From NCBI RefSeq assembly GCF_002167005.1, contig NZ_NHTN01000008.1:1-64000 (forward strand): a stretch of 64,000 nt of DNA, given 5' to 3'. Numbering within the stretch: position 1 is the stretch's first letter; every line of letters starts with the position of its first letter. The notes under the pieces are model-generated. The model made no database searches. It saw only the letters and a program-made list of their open reading frames with translations, and was not told where the DNA came from. The DNA is from Indiicoccus explosivorum (GTDB lineage: Bacteria; Bacillota; Bacilli; Bacillales_A; Planococcaceae). The translations under genes and the position numbers were made by a program. Positions 42,021 to 51,271 of the stretch are shown piece by piece.

Positions 42021-43031
42021 ATGAGTTTCCTTAAAAAATTGAAAAATAAATTCACCGGCACGGCTGCAGAAGAGCAGACGGCGGAAAAATATGAAAAAGG
42101 GCTCGAAAAGACAAGAACCAGTTTCACTTCCAAGATCAACGACTTGGTGGCGAAGTACAGAAAAGTGGATGAAGACTTTTTCGAAGAATTGGAAGAGCTC
42201 CTGCTCCAGGCCGATGTCGGATTCGAGACAGTCATGGAACTGATGGACGAACTGCGGTTCGAAGTGCAGCGGAAAAACGTGAAAGATACGAGCGAAGTAC
42301 AGTCGGTGATTTCCGAAAAACTGGTCGAGATTTATGAAGCCGGAGAACAGGAAACACAGGAGCTAAACATGCAGGAAGGCCTGACGGTTATTTTGTTCGT
42401 GGGAGTGAATGGTGTCGGCAAGACGACGACGATCGGGAAACTGGCCCACCGGTTCAAAGAAGAGGGCAGATCGGTCCTGCTGGCTGCGGGGGACACGTTC
42501 CGGGCAGGCGCGATCGAACAGCTCGATGAGTGGGGGCGCCGCGTCGGGGTGGATGTCATCAAGCAAGCCGCAGGTTCGGATCCCGCGGCGGTCATGTATG
42601 ACGCTATCCGTTCGGCAAAGTCCCGGCAAGCGGATGTGCTGATCTGCGATACCGCCGGCAGACTCCAAAATAAAGTGAACTTGATGAACGAACTCCAGAA
42701 AGTCCATCGGGTGATCGGACGGGAACTTCCTGGCGCACCCCACGAAGTGCTGCTTGCGCTTGATGCGACGACCGGCCAGAACGCCCTGATCCAGGCGCAG
42801 ACTTTCAAGGAGGCGACAGACGTCACCGGAATCGTACTGACCAAGCTCGACGGCACGGCAAAAGGCGGGATTGTGCTGGCGATCCGCAATAAGCTCAAGA
42901 TCCCGGTGAAATTTGTCGGGCTGGGCGAAAAAATGGATGACCTGCAGCCGTTCGATCCGCAGAAGTATGTCTATGGCCTGTTCGCGGAAGGGCTCCAAAC
43001 CGAGGAACAGCAAGAAGAGTCAGACAAGTAA
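42021..43031 (+). CDS. ftsY: SRP receptor FtsY
   Basis: Membrane-associated GTPase that receives SRP-ribosome complexes. A short charged N-terminal segment is followed by the four-helix N domain and the G domain: GVNGVGKTTTIGKLAH (about 132-147), AAGDTFRAGAIEQL, DTAGRLQNK, LTKLDGTAKGG and VGLGEKMDDLQPFD. 336 residues. RBS GAAGGAGG before ATG 42021. Confidence 0.97.
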   Translation: MSFLKKLKNKFTGTAAEEQTAEKYEKGLEKTRTSFTSKINDLVAKYRKVDEDFFEELEELLLQADVGFETVMELMDELRFEVQRKNVKDTSEVQSVISEKLVEIYEAGEQETQELNMQEGLTVILFVGVNGVGKTTTIGKLAHRFKEEGRSVLLAAGDTFRAGAIEQLDEWGRRVGVDVIKQAAGSDPAAVMYDAIRSAKSRQADVLICDTAGRLQNKVNLMNELQKVHRVIGRELPGAPHEVLLALDATTGQNALIQAQTFKEATDVTGIVLTKLDGTAKGGIVLAIRNKLKIPVKFVGLGEKMDDLQPFDPQKYVYGLFAEGLQTEEQQEESDK

Positions 43032-43037
43032 TATTGC

Positions 43038-43067
43038 TTGACAGTCGTGCGGGACAAAAGATAAGGT
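43038..43067 (+). promoter_or_regulatory. Sigma-A promoter for ylxM-ffh
   Basis: TTGACA (43038-43043) is 18 bases from TAAGGT (43062-43067), between ftsY and ylxM. Confidence 0.6.
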
Positions 43068-43095
43068 AAGGTGAAAACAATTGGAGGAAACGCCG

Positions 43096-43422
43096 ATGAT
43101 GGGATTAGAGAAAACGACTCGAATGAATTTTTTGTTTGATTTCTATCAGGCGCTTCTGACACCAAAACAGCGCAATTACATGATGCTGTATTACCTGGAT
43201 GACCTGTCGCTCGGAGAAATTGCGGCGGAATATGACATATCGCGACAGGCGGTCTATGATAATATCCGCCGCACTGAAGCGATGCTGGAAGAGTACGAAG
43301 ACAAGCTGGGGCTGTTCGAGAAGTTCAAAAACCGCCGCCGGCTGATCGAGGACTACGAAGAAGGCCCATTCAGCGAAGAGCGGACAGCCGAACTGCTGGA
43401 ACGCCTGAAGGAATGGGAATAA
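43096..43422 (+). CDS. ylxM: SRP-associated HTH protein YlxM (UPF0122)
   Basis: 108-residue protein that in some Firmicutes associates with the SRP and modulates Ffh GTPase. An HTH resembling sigma-70 region 4 is seen in [20 protein letters not shown] followed by [13 protein letters not shown] at 43096 is eight bases after GGAGG; the upstream TTG at 43081 overlaps that site. ffh begins 16 bases downstream. Confidence 0.92.
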   Translation: MMGLEKTTRMNFLFDFYQALLTPKQRNYMMLYYLDDLSLGEIAAEYDISRQAVYDNIRRTEAMLEEYEDKLGLFEKFKNRRRLIEDYEEGPFSEERTAELLERLKEWE

Positions 43423-43438
43423 GGAGGCTGAAGAACAG

Positions 43439-44794
43439 ATGGCATTTGAAGGATTATCCGAACGCCTGCAAGGAACGCTTCAGCGGATAAAAGGAAAAGG
43501 GAAAATTTCCGAAGCGGATGTCAAGGAAATGATGCGTGAAGTCCGCTTTGCGCTCATTGAGGCGGACGTTAACTTGAAAGTCGTTAAATCGTTCGTCAAA
43601 AAGGTAAGCGAACGCGCCATCGGACAGGACGTCATGAGCAGTCTGACGCCCGGCCAGCAAGTCGTAAAGATCGTAAAAGATGAACTGACCGAGCTTATGG
43701 GCGGCGAACAGAGCAAAATCGAATTTGCCGCAAAAAATCCGACGGTCATCATGATGGTCGGTCTGCAAGGGGCCGGGAAAACGACGACCGCCGGCAAACT
43801 GGCACTGTCCCTCCGGAAAAAGAACAACCGGAAACCGCTGCTCGTGGCTGCCGACATCTATCGCCCGGCTGCTGTGCAGCAGCTGGAGACCATCGGCAAG
43901 CAGCTGTCGCTGCCTGTGTTCTCCAAAGGGACGGATGTCTCACCGGTGGAAATCGCCCGGGAAGCGATCGAGCTCGCAAAACAGGAACACCATGATACCG
44001 TCATCATCGATACGGCAGGCCGGCTCCATATCGACGAAGAGCTCATGCAGGAACTGCAGGACATCAAAGCCCTGAAGGAACCGGATGAAGTGCTGCTCGT
44101 CGTGGACGCCATGACAGGTCAGGATGCAGTGACGGTATCCCAAAGCTTCAATGAAGCGCTCGGAATCACCGGCGTCATTCTGACGAAACTTGATGGCGAT
44201 ACGCGCGGCGGTGCCGCGCTGTCAGTCCGGTCGGTGACGGAAAAGCCGGTGAAGTTCGTCGGTATGGGCGAAAAACTGGATGCGCTCGAGCCGTTCCACC
44301 CTGAACGGATGGCCTCCCGGATCCTCGGTATGGGCGATATGCTTTCATTGATCGAGAAGGCACAGACGAACGTCGATGAAGCGAAGGCGAAAGAGCTGGA
44401 AGAAAAATTCCGGACCCAGTCTTTCACGTTCGACGATTTCCTGGAACAGCTCGGACAGGTGAAGCAGATGGGTCCCCTTGATGAAATCCTGAAGATGCTG
44501 CCTGGTGCCGGGAAAATCAAAGGCCTGGAGAACGCGCAAGTGGATGAAAGCCAAATGGGCCGGGTGGAAGCCATCATTTATTCCATGACACCGAAAGAAA
44601 AAACGAACCCGGAAATCATCAATGCCAACCGCAGAAGAAGGATCGCTAAAGGGTCCGGGACGACGATCCAGGACGTGAACCGGCTGCTGAAACAGTTCGA
44701 AGACATGAAGAAGATGATGAAGCAGATGTCGAACATGAACCAGAAAGGCAAAAAGAAAGGTAAAATGCCGAATCTGGACGCATTTTTCAAGTAA
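43439..44794 (+). CDS. ffh: Signal recognition particle protein Ffh
   Basis: SRP54 GTPase that binds signal sequences and the 4.5S/scRNA. N domain, then G domain with GLQGAGKTTTAGKLA, ADIYRPAAVQQL, DTAGRLHIDEEL and LTKLDGDTRGGAAL, then the methionine-rich M domain (from about residue 320) ending in a basic GKKKGKM tail. 451 residues. RBS AAGGAGG. Its RNA partner is not in this window. Confidence 0.97.
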   Translation: MAFEGLSERLQGTLQRIKGKGKISEADVKEMMREVRFALIEADVNLKVVKSFVKKVSERAIGQDVMSSLTPGQQVVKIVKDELTELMGGEQSKIEFAAKNPTVIMMVGLQGAGKTTTAGKLALSLRKKNNRKPLLVAADIYRPAAVQQLETIGKQLSLPVFSKGTDVSPVEIAREAIELAKQEHHDTVIIDTAGRLHIDEELMQELQDIKALKEPDEVLLVVDAMTGQDAVTVSQSFNEALGITGVILTKLDGDTRGGAALSVRSVTEKPVKFVGMGEKLDALEPFHPERMASRILGMGDMLSLIEKAQTNVDEAKAKELEEKFRTQSFTFDDFLEQLGQVKQMGPLDEILKMLPGAGKIKGLENAQVDESQMGRVEAIIYSMTPKEKTNPEIINANRRRRIAKGSGTTIQDVNRLLKQFEDMKKMMKQMSNMNQKGKKKGKMPNLDAFFK

Positions 44795-44827
44795 GAACCG
44801 GCAAATCGGTGTGTTAAGAAAAAACAC

Positions 44828-44856
44828 TTTACAAACTAAAACATCGTTGCTATTAT
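44828..44856 (+). promoter_or_regulatory. Sigma-A promoter for rpsP
   Basis: TTTACA (44828-44833) and TATTAT (44851-44856) at 17-base spacing, 38 bases before the rpsP ATG; TATAAT at 44854-44859 overlaps the -10. Confidence 0.6.
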
Positions 44857-44894
44857 AATATCTTGTGTGAAACTATTCGGAGGTGCTTTATAAA

Positions 44895-45167
44895 ATGTCA
44901 GTAAAAATTCGTTTAAAACGCATGGGAGCCAAGAAGTCTCCTTTCTACCGTATTGTGGTCGCGGATTCACGTTCACCGCGTGACGGCCGGCAGATCGAGA
45001 CTGTGGGTACGTACAACCCGCTAACAAAACCGGCTGAAGTGAAGATCGATGAAGAGCTTGCGCTGAAATGGCTCGGCAATGGCGCGAAGCCATCTGACAC
45101 TGTGCGCAACCTGTTCTCCCAGAACGGCATCATGGAGAAATTCCATAACGCTAAACTGAACAAGTAA
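44895..45167 (+). CDS. rpsP: 30S ribosomal protein S16
   Basis: 90 residues: [30 protein letters not shown] and GTYNPLTKP are the S16 hallmarks. ATG 44895 is preceded by CGGAGGTG; an in-frame start at 44883 would lie on that site. Heads the rpsP-khpA-rimM-trmD series. Confidence 0.97.
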   Translation: MSVKIRLKRMGAKKSPFYRIVVADSRSPRDGRQIETVGTYNPLTKPAEVKIDEELALKWLGNGAKPSDTVRNLFSQNGIMEKFHNAKLNK

Positions 45168-45181
45168 GGGGAATCCGACCG

Positions 45182-45418
45182 ATGAAGAAGCTGATCGAGA
45201 CAATGGTGAAACCGCTCGTGGATCATCCGGAAGACGTCCGAATTGAAACAGAAGAAAGTGGGAACCGAGTTGTCTGTAACCTCACCGTCCATCCTCAGGA
45301 TATCGGAAAGGTGATCGGCAAACAGGGGCGGACCGCAAAAGCAATCCGTTCCATCGTTTATTCAGCGGCAGGAAGCCAGCAGGACGGCAAGACCATTGTG
45401 GTCAACATCGTAGACTGA
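45182..45418 (+). CDS. khpA: KH-domain RNA-binding protein
   Basis: 78 residues with the single KH motif around [20 protein letters not shown]. KhpA homologs (YlqC) bind RNA, usually with KhpB, and affect cell division and elongation in streptococci. It lies between rpsP and rimM as in many Firmicutes. RBS AAGGGGAA before the ATG. Confidence 0.93.
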   Translation: MKKLIETMVKPLVDHPEDVRIETEESGNRVVCNLTVHPQDIGKVIGKQGRTAKAIRSIVYSAAGSQQDGKTIVVNIVD

Positions 45419-45421
45419 AAG

Positions 45422-45449
45422 AGGAAGGAGCTCCGGTTCCTTCCTTTTT
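45422..45449 (+). terminator. Terminator or attenuator after khpA
   Basis: AGGAAGGA (45422-45429) pairs with TCCTTCCT (45438-45445) around an 8-base loop, ending in TTTTT. It may separate rpsP-khpA from rimM-trmD or reduce expression of the latter. Confidence 0.7.
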
Positions 45450-45503
45450 CTGATACAGCGCATCGGCGGAAAAGGCATGAAAGCGGAAAGGGGCGATCCG
45501 TCC

Positions 45504-46022
45504 ATGGATTGGTTCAACGTAGGGAAAATTGTCAATACGCATGGCATCCGGGGAGAAGTGCGCGTCCTGTCCCGCACGGATTTCCCGGAAGAACGGTTTG
45601 CGGAAGGTGCGCGTCTCGGGATTTTCAAGGAGGATGCAAAAAAACCGGTTCCTGTGAAAGTGGCCAGCCACCGGAAACACAAGAACTTCGATCTCCTGAC
45701 TTTCGAAGGGTATTCCAGCATCAATCAAGTCGAGGAGTTCAAAAATGCCGACTTGAAAGTAGCCGACCATGAGCTTGACGAACTGGAAGAACATGAATAT
45801 TACTATCATGAAATCATCGGATGCACGGTTGTGACTGAAGATGGCCGGGAAATCGGCATGGTGACCGATATTCTGGAAACCGGTGCGAACGACGTATGGG
45901 CAGTCAAGCCGGAGACAGGCAAAATGCAATATATTCCATATATCGAAGATGTGGTGAAGGAAATCGACGTGGAAAATAAAAAAATCGTCATCGAACTGAT
46001 GGAAGGGCTCCTGAACGAATGA
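45504..46022 (+). CDS. rimM: 16S rRNA processing protein RimM
   Basis: 30S maturation factor that binds S19. 172 residues from ATG 45504: [21 protein letters not shown]-type N terminus (split: [16 protein letters not shown]), and a C-terminal PRC-barrel with [17 protein letters not shown] and VWAVKPETG. An in-frame ATG at 45477 is possible but adds nine residues not seen in the family. Stop shares an ATGA with trmD. Confidence 0.94.
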   Translation: MDWFNVGKIVNTHGIRGEVRVLSRTDFPEERFAEGARLGIFKEDAKKPVPVKVASHRKHKNFDLLTFEGYSSINQVEEFKNADLKVADHELDELEEHEYYYHEIIGCTVVTEDGREIGMVTDILETGANDVWAVKPETGKMQYIPYIEDVVKEIDVENKKIVIELMEGLLNE

Positions 46023-46747
46023 AGGTCCATGTACTGTCATTGTTCCCGGCCATGTTCGACGGAGTGTTCCGGCAGTCGATCATGAGGAAAGCCCAGGAAA
46101 AGGGAGCGGTGGAATTCAGTGTGACGGACTTCCGTGAATTCGCTGATAATCCGCGTCAGGTTGACGATTATCCGTATGGCGGCGGTGCGGGGATGGTCTT
46201 GAAGCCCGAACCGGTTTTCCGGGCGACAGAAGCCGTCACGGAAGGCCGGAAGCCGCGGGTCATTCTCATGTGCCCGCAAGGCGAGCGGTTCACACAGCGC
46301 AAAGCGGAGGAGTTGGCCCAGGAGGAAGAGTTGGTCTTCATTTGCGGCCATTACGAAGGGTACGATGAACGGATCCGTGAACACTTGGTGACCGATGAAA
46401 TTTCTATCGGAGATTTTGTGCTCACCGGCGGAGAACTTGCGGCTATGACGGTCATCGACAGTGTCGTGCGCTTACTGCCCGGTGTCCTCGGCAACTCGGA
46501 GTCGCCTGTCAGCGATTCATTTTCCACAGGTGTGCTGGAACATCCCCATTACACACGGCCTGCGGATTTCCGGGGGTTCGGTGTCCCGGAAGTCCTGATG
46601 AGCGGAAACCACGCGAAAATCGGGGAATGGCGGGAAGAACAGGCGCTGAAGCGGACACTCGATCGCCGTCCGGATCTCTTGGAAGAGCTGGAATTGACCG
46701 AAAAGCAACAGAAGATCCTGGAGAAACTGAAATCGGAAAAGGGATAG
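46019..46747 (+). CDS. trmD: tRNA m1G37 methyltransferase
   Basis: SPOUT methyltransferase that prevents frameshifting by modifying tRNA G37. [40 protein letters not shown] and the trefoil-knot region are present; 242 residues. Overlaps rimM by four bases. rplS follows after a promoter and a leader. Confidence 0.97.
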   Translation: MKVHVLSLFPAMFDGVFRQSIMRKAQEKGAVEFSVTDFREFADNPRQVDDYPYGGGAGMVLKPEPVFRATEAVTEGRKPRVILMCPQGERFTQRKAEELAQEEELVFICGHYEGYDERIREHLVTDEISIGDFVLTGGELAAMTVIDSVVRLLPGVLGNSESPVSDSFSTGVLEHPHYTRPADFRGFGVPEVLMSGNHAKIGEWREEQALKRTLDRRPDLLEELELTEKQQKILEKLKSEKG

Positions 46748-46756
46748 GTCCGCCTC

Positions 46757-46785
46757 TTGCAGAGCAGACGGCTTAGTGGTATGAT
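46757..46785 (+). promoter_or_regulatory. Sigma-A promoter for rplS
   Basis: TTGCAG (46757-46762) and TATGAT (46780-46785) at 17-base spacing just after the trmD stop. The predicted start near 46792 gives a leader of about 84 bases. Confidence 0.7.
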
Positions 46786-46791
46786 GTATGG

Positions 46792-47220
<429 letters not shown>

Positions 47221-47230
47221 CAGAACGATG

Positions 47231-47258
47231 AAAAAGAGGGCGGACTGCCCTCTTTTTT
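47231..47258 (+). terminator. Terminator after rplS
   Basis: AAAAAGAGGGC (47231-47241) pairs with GCCCTCTTTTT (47247-47257) over a 5-base loop; the right arm runs into a T tract. The lepB -35 starts at its last bases. Confidence 0.92.
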
Positions 47259-47285
47259 GATTATCCGGCGGCCTGATTGTACAAT
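47257..47285 (+). promoter_or_regulatory. Sigma-A promoter for lepB-rbgA
   Basis: TTGATT (47257-47262) and TACAAT (47280-47285) at 17-base spacing; the -35 overlaps the T tract of the rplS terminator. Confidence 0.65.
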
Positions 47286-47310
47286 GGTGACAGAAGATGG
47301 AGGGAAGAAG

Positions 47311-47874
47311 ATGGAGACTGAAACGAAGCAAAAAAACGAACTTTGGGAATGGTCCAAAGCGCTTCTCATCGCGTTCGGACTTGCCGCGATCATCCGGTTT
47401 TTCTTTTTCGCACCCATAGTGGTGGACGGAGAATCCATGATGCCTACATTGGAAAACGGGGACCGTATGATCGTCAATAAAATCGAATACAACGTAGGGG
47501 CGGCAGAACGCTTTGATATCGTGGTCTTCCACACGGAAGGTGAGAAGGACTTTATTAAACGGATCATCGGGCTTCCCGGTGACCATGTCGCATATGAAAA
47601 TGACAAGCTTTATATAAACGGTGAAGTTGTGGAGGAACCGTACCTCGAGGAATTAAAAGCCAATACAGAAGGGAATCTGACGGAAGACTTCACACTGGAA
47701 GAAGTGACTGAAGGCAACGTCAGCGTGATCCCGGAAGGCTATGTGTTCGTATTGGGCGATAACAGGCGGGCCAGCAAGGACAGCCGGTATATCGGGCTGG
47801 TGCCGATGGAGGAAATTGTCGGAAGCACGCGGATCGTCTTTTGGCCGTTCGAGGAAGCGGGCCTTGTCAGATAA
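47311..47874 (+). CDS. lepB: Signal peptidase I
   Basis: Removes signal peptides outside the membrane. 187 residues: one N-terminal membrane anchor (about 14-37), catalytic Ser42 in [13 protein letters not shown] and Lys83 in [11 protein letters not shown], then [14 protein letters not shown] 47311 follows GGAGGGAAG; longer frames run into the promoter. It lies between rplS and rbgA, as in the B. cereus group, not as in B. subtilis. Confidence 0.95.
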   Translation: METETKQKNELWEWSKALLIAFGLAAIIRFFFFAPIVVDGESMMPTLENGDRMIVNKIEYNVGAAERFDIVVFHTEGEKDFIKRIIGLPGDHVAYENDKLYINGEVVEEPYLEELKANTEGNLTEDFTLEEVTEGNVSVIPEGYVFVLGDNRRASKDSRYIGLVPMEEIVGSTRIVFWPFEEAGLVR

Positions 47875-47885
47875 GGAGGAACCGG

Positions 47886-48745
47886 ATGACGATTCAATGG
47901 TTTCCCGGCCATATGGCAAAAGCCCGCCGGGAAGTGACAGAGAAACTGAAATTGGTGGATATCATTTTTGAATTGGTGGATGCCCGGCTTCCGCTGTCAT
48001 CGCGGAATCCGATGATTGATGAAGTGACCGGCCAGAAGCCGAGGCTGATCATTCTCAATAAGGCAGACATGGCGGATGAAGCCGAGACGCAAAACTGGAT
48101 CCGGTATTTTGATGGACAGGACATCCAGGCTGTCGCCATCAATTCCCTCGAAGGGAAAGGGCTGCAGAAAGTGACGAAAGCGGCCAAAGAGATCCTGTCA
48201 GAAAAGTGGGACCGGATGCGGGCGAAAGGCATGAAACCGCGCGCGATCCGTGCGATGATCGTCGGCATCCCCAACGTGGGGAAATCGACGCTGATCAACC
48301 GGCTGGCCAAAAAAACCTGGCGAAGACAGGCAACATGCCAGGAGTGACAAAAGCGCAGCAGTGGATCAAAGTCGGCAAAGAAATCGAACTGCTGGATACA
48401 CCGGGGATTTTATGGCCGAAGTTCGAAGATCCGGAGACCGGCTTTAAACTGGCACTGACCGGCGCCATCAAGGATGCTCTCTTAGAAATGCAGGAACTGG
48501 CGATATACGGACTCCGTTTTTTGGAGCGGGAGTACCCTCACAGGCTGCAGGAGAGATACGGCCTTGAACGGCTGGATGAAGACATCGTCCATGCGTTCGA
48601 CCATATCGGGCGGAAGCGGAATATCCTGGAAGGCGGCGGAGACGTGGATTATGAAGCGACTGCGGACGCCATTGTCCGGGATATCCGTAACGGCCAGCTC
48701 GGCCGGCTGACGTTCGACCGGACCGCGGATATCGGCCGGGATTAA
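47886..48745 (+). pseudogene. rbgA: Ribosome biogenesis GTPase RbgA, frameshifted
   Basis: RbgA (YlqF) is a circularly permuted GTPase needed for late 50S assembly and essential in B. subtilis. From ATG 47886 (after AAGGAGGA) the first frame covers [20 protein letters not shown] (58-61) and GIPNVGKST (127-135), then breaks at about residue 143. A second frame resumes with [19 protein letters not shown], holds [13 protein letters not shown] and runs to the stop at 48743-48745. The break is an A7 run at 48309-48315; eight As restore a full protein of about 286 residues. Because the gene is usually essential, a sequencing error is the likelier cause. Confidence 0.88.
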
Positions 48746-48750
48746 TGAGG

Positions 48751-48790
48751 AAACGCCTTTCTGCTTTTGGCAGAGAGGCGTTTATTTTTG
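48751..48790 (+). terminator. Terminator after rbgA
   Basis: A 14-pair stem with one G-T pair (48751-48764 with 48770-48783), TTTTG loop, followed by ATTTTTG. Confidence 0.9.
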
Positions 48791-48837
48791 TATAACTAAA
48801 CTTAGAAAGGCCGATAATTAGGGGTGAGGTGTTTGGA

Positions 48838-49626
48838 ATGGCAACGACAAATGAGCTGAAGCAGCAACTGCAAAAAACCGATCAATGGGAGGCATGGATG
48901 GAAGCACTCAGGACAGACAGCCGAAAAAGTGTCCGGAGCCTGCTGGAGCAATGGGAAAAGAAGGCGAAGCTCCGGGCTGCGGCAGTCAGGGCGCACGAGG
49001 ACAAACTGCGGTTTGACCGTTCATACATAACAGCAGGCGGACATGCGGCAGGAACGGATGAAGCGGGCCGGGGTCCGCTTGCCGGACCGCTTGTCACGGC
49101 AGCGGTCATCCTTCCCGCGGAATGCGCCGGTCTGATAGGGCTGACCGATTCGAAACAGCTGACTAAAAAACAGCGGAGTTCATTCGAATCCTTGATCAAA
49201 GCTTGTGCAATCAGTTACTCCGTGCATGTCACAACCCCTGCGCGGATAGATGAAATCAATATTTACGAAGCGACGAAGCAATCCATGACGGCATCCATCG
49301 AGGGGCTGGACATACAGCCGGAAGTGGTGCTTGCGGACGCCATGCAGCTGCCTGTTTCCATGCGCTGCGAGTCCATTGTAAAAGGGGATGCGAAGAGCCT
49401 GGCCATCGCGGCCGCTTCCGTCCTGGCAAAAACTGCCCGTGACCGTCTGATGGAAGAATATGCCGTGCAGTTTCCGGCATATCATTTTGAACGGAATGCG
49501 GGATATGGGACACAGGACCATTTGGATGCCATCCGGCTGCATGGTATCACGCCGATCCACAGGAAAACATTCGAGCCGGTAAAAAGCATGATGACGGGAG
49601 CGGTCGGTCATGAACATCGGGATTAA
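48838..49626 (+). CDS. rnhB: Ribonuclease HII
   Basis: Removes ribonucleotides and RNA primers from DNA. 262 residues from ATG 48838, six bases after GAGGTG. The first 65 residues are the N-terminal extension usual in Bacilli; the nuclease domain opens with GTDEAGRGPLAGP (Asp74, Glu75), then LTDSKQLTKKQR, VLADAMQLP and the C-terminal FERNAGYGTQDH. Overlaps the next gene by 17 bases. Confidence 0.95.
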   Translation: MATTNELKQQLQKTDQWEAWMEALRTDSRKSVRSLLEQWEKKAKLRAAAVRAHEDKLRFDRSYITAGGHAAGTDEAGRGPLAGPLVTAAVILPAECAGLIGLTDSKQLTKKQRSSFESLIKACAISYSVHVTTPARIDEINIYEATKQSMTASIEGLDIQPEVVLADAMQLPVSMRCESIVKGDAKSLAIAAASVLAKTARDRLMEEYAVQFPAYHFERNAGYGTQDHLDAIRLHGITPIHRKTFEPVKSMMTGAVGHEHRD

Positions 49627-50884
49627 TCCTCTGGCCGGTCTCCTGGCCGGTCTCCTGGCCGGTCAATTTTCAGAACCGGGTGAACTGCGGGCCGGGCAGC
49701 TTTTGAAAGGGACGGTGAACAAACTTTTTCCCGGTCAGACGGCGGAAGTGGCAGCCGGCGGGAAACTGCTGACTGCGCAGCTCGAAGTACCGCTCCGGGC
49801 AGGGGAAAATTATCTGTTCCATGTGACGGCGACCGAGCCGGAAGTCCGGCTGAAAGTGGCGGGCGGAAGCCAAACATCGCCCGCCGCCGCTCTTGGGCTC
49901 CCTGATTCCAAAGAAGTCCGGGAACTGCTGGATCTGCTGATGAGCCGAAATGTGCCGGTCAAGCGGGAAATGCTCCTTCAGGCGGTAAAGACACTCCGGC
50001 AGTCTCCGCAGGTTTCGCCGGAAATGCTGAAAGCTGCTGCAGTGCTGATTGAACAGCAAGTGCCTGTCTCACCGGGAATCCTGCAAAGTATCACAGCGGA
50101 TCAGCCGGCGCTTGGCCGGGACTTGATGAAACTTGCAGAATTCATTCGCCATGAAACGCCGTCATCAGTACCTGCGAAGCTGGCGGACTCGGTCGAAAAA
50201 CTCGTGAGTCCGGTTTTCGGCCATACAACGGCTGGGGAAGGGGCGGCCGGAGCAGCAGAAGAACCAATGGACGGAAAGACAGCAAGAGATGCGATCCGGA
50301 CGGTCCTGCGACTGCTGGGCGCGAACTATGAACCGCAGCTGCTGAGAGGAATTCCGCCGGAAGCGGAAGCCCTGAAGCCGCAGCTCGTCAAATTGCTGCA
50401 CGATCCTGAAGTGCCGGTCCAGCTCCGCGAACAGGCGGAAAAAATCGTCAGTAAATTGAACACTCAGGCCGTTTTCGCCAATGATCCGTCCCAGGCGTCC
50501 CAGCAGATTCTGATGCACTTGCCCCTCCAGTTCGGAAACCGCCAGCTTGATGCTCTCCTTAAATGGAACGGACGGATGGGCAAAGACGGAAAAATCGATC
50601 CGGATTATGCGAGGGTAATGTTTTACTTGGATTTGCCGGCATTGAACGAGACGATCATCGATATGGCTGTCCAGAACCGGGTGGTCAGCCTGACCATTTT
50701 CCACAGCGATCCGGAACTGGCCGGACGGATCCGTGAATTGGAACCGTCTTTGAAGGCCGGACTTGCTTCGGCCGATTACCGGCTGTCGTCCGTCACAGTG
50801 AAAGCTCCGGCCACAGCACATAAAAGCGGCCGGCAGAACCGGGTTTATTCGCAAACAGGGGAAGGAGTGGATTTCCGGATATGA
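49610..50884 (+). CDS. FliK-like protein (YlqG-type), function unknown
   Basis: 424 residues, position matching B. subtilis ylqG. The N terminus has a repeated LAGLLAGLLAG stretch from a 12-base DNA repeat, then an OB-like segment (GQLLKGTVNKLFPGQTAEV). Residues about 310-400 follow the pattern of the flagellar hook-length control C-terminal domain: YLDLPALNETIIDM, RVVSLTIFHSDPELAGRI, then LEPSLKAGLASADYRLSSV. No signal peptide. It overlaps rnhB by 17 bases and the FlhB-like gene by ATGA. FliK-like similarity is inferred from pattern, not from a search. Confidence 0.7.
   Translation: MNIGINPLAGLLAGLLAGQFSEPGELRAGQLLKGTVNKLFPGQTAEVAAGGKLLTAQLEVPLRAGENYLFHVTATEPEVRLKVAGGSQTSPAAALGLPDSKEVRELLDLLMSRNVPVKREMLLQAVKTLRQSPQVSPEMLKAAAVLIEQQVPVSPGILQSITADQPALGRDLMKLAEFIRHETPSSVPAKLADSVEKLVSPVFGHTTAGEGAAGAAEEPMDGKTARDAIRTVLRLLGANYEPQLLRGIPPEAEALKPQLVKLLHDPEVPVQLREQAEKIVSKLNTQAVFANDPSQASQQILMHLPLQFGNRQLDALLKWNGRMGKDGKIDPDYARVMFYLDLPALNETIIDMAVQNRVVSLTIFHSDPELAGRIRELEPSLKAGLASADYRLSSVTVKAPATAHKSGRQNRVYSQTGEGVDFRI
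49631..49664 (+). repeat. 12-base tandem repeat in coding sequence
   Basis: CTGGCCGGTCTC occurs 2.8 times in a row (49631-49642, 49643-49654, 49655-49664), encoding LAGL-LAGL-LAG. The unit is a multiple of three, so copy-number change would keep the frame. Confidence 0.9.
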
Positions 50885-51150
50885 ACAATAAAAAACGGAA
50901 GGAAGCAGTTGCGCTGTCCTATTCTCAGGACCGCTTCGACGCACCGAAAGTGACGGCAAAGGGGAAAGGTCTCATTGCGGAAAATATTCTGGAAAAAGCG
51001 AAAGAGAACGGAGTTCCGATCCAGGAAGATCCGGCCCTTGTCGCACTGCTGGGCCAGCTCGACACCAACGAAGCCATCCCGGAAGAACTGTACCAGGCGG
51101 TCGCGGAAGTGTTCGCTTTCATTTACCGCGCCGACCGTGCGAGCGGATAA
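50881..51150 (+). CDS. FlhB cytoplasmic-domain-like protein (YlqH-type)
   Basis: 89 residues resembling the C-terminal domain of the export-gate protein FlhB/YscU without its membrane part: AVALSYSQDRFDAPKVTAKGKG, IAENILEKAKENGVPIQEDPAL and LLGQLDTNEAIPEELYQAVAEV. The NPTH self-cleavage site expected in FlhB is not seen; VTAKGKG follows the first strand instead. Overlaps the FliK-like gene by four bases. Confidence 0.85.
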   Translation: MNNKKRKEAVALSYSQDRFDAPKVTAKGKGLIAENILEKAKENGVPIQEDPALVALLGQLDTNEAIPEELYQAVAEVFAFIYRADRASG

Positions 51151-51193
51151 ACACCTTTTCATCGCCAGGTCAGCCGGAACAGGCCTGAACCTG

Positions 51194-51222
51194 TGGACTT
51201 TTTGTGTCCACTCTACTACAAT
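51194..51222 (+). promoter_or_regulatory. Possible promoter for sucCD with inverted repeats
   Basis: TGGACT (51194-51199) and TACAAT (51217-51222) at 17 bases. Two inverted repeats overlap it: GTGGAC/GTCCAC (51193-51198, 51206-51211) and CTCTAC/GTAGAG (51211-51216, 51224-51229), which could bind a regulator. Confidence 0.5.
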
Positions 51223-51271
51223 GGTAGAGGCACTAAAATAACTAGACAGATGGTTGATTGGAGGATGAAAG

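Noticed and set aside
49631-49664. CRISPR-like repeat
   Set aside because: Units are 12 bases, contiguous without spacers and lie in coding sequence.
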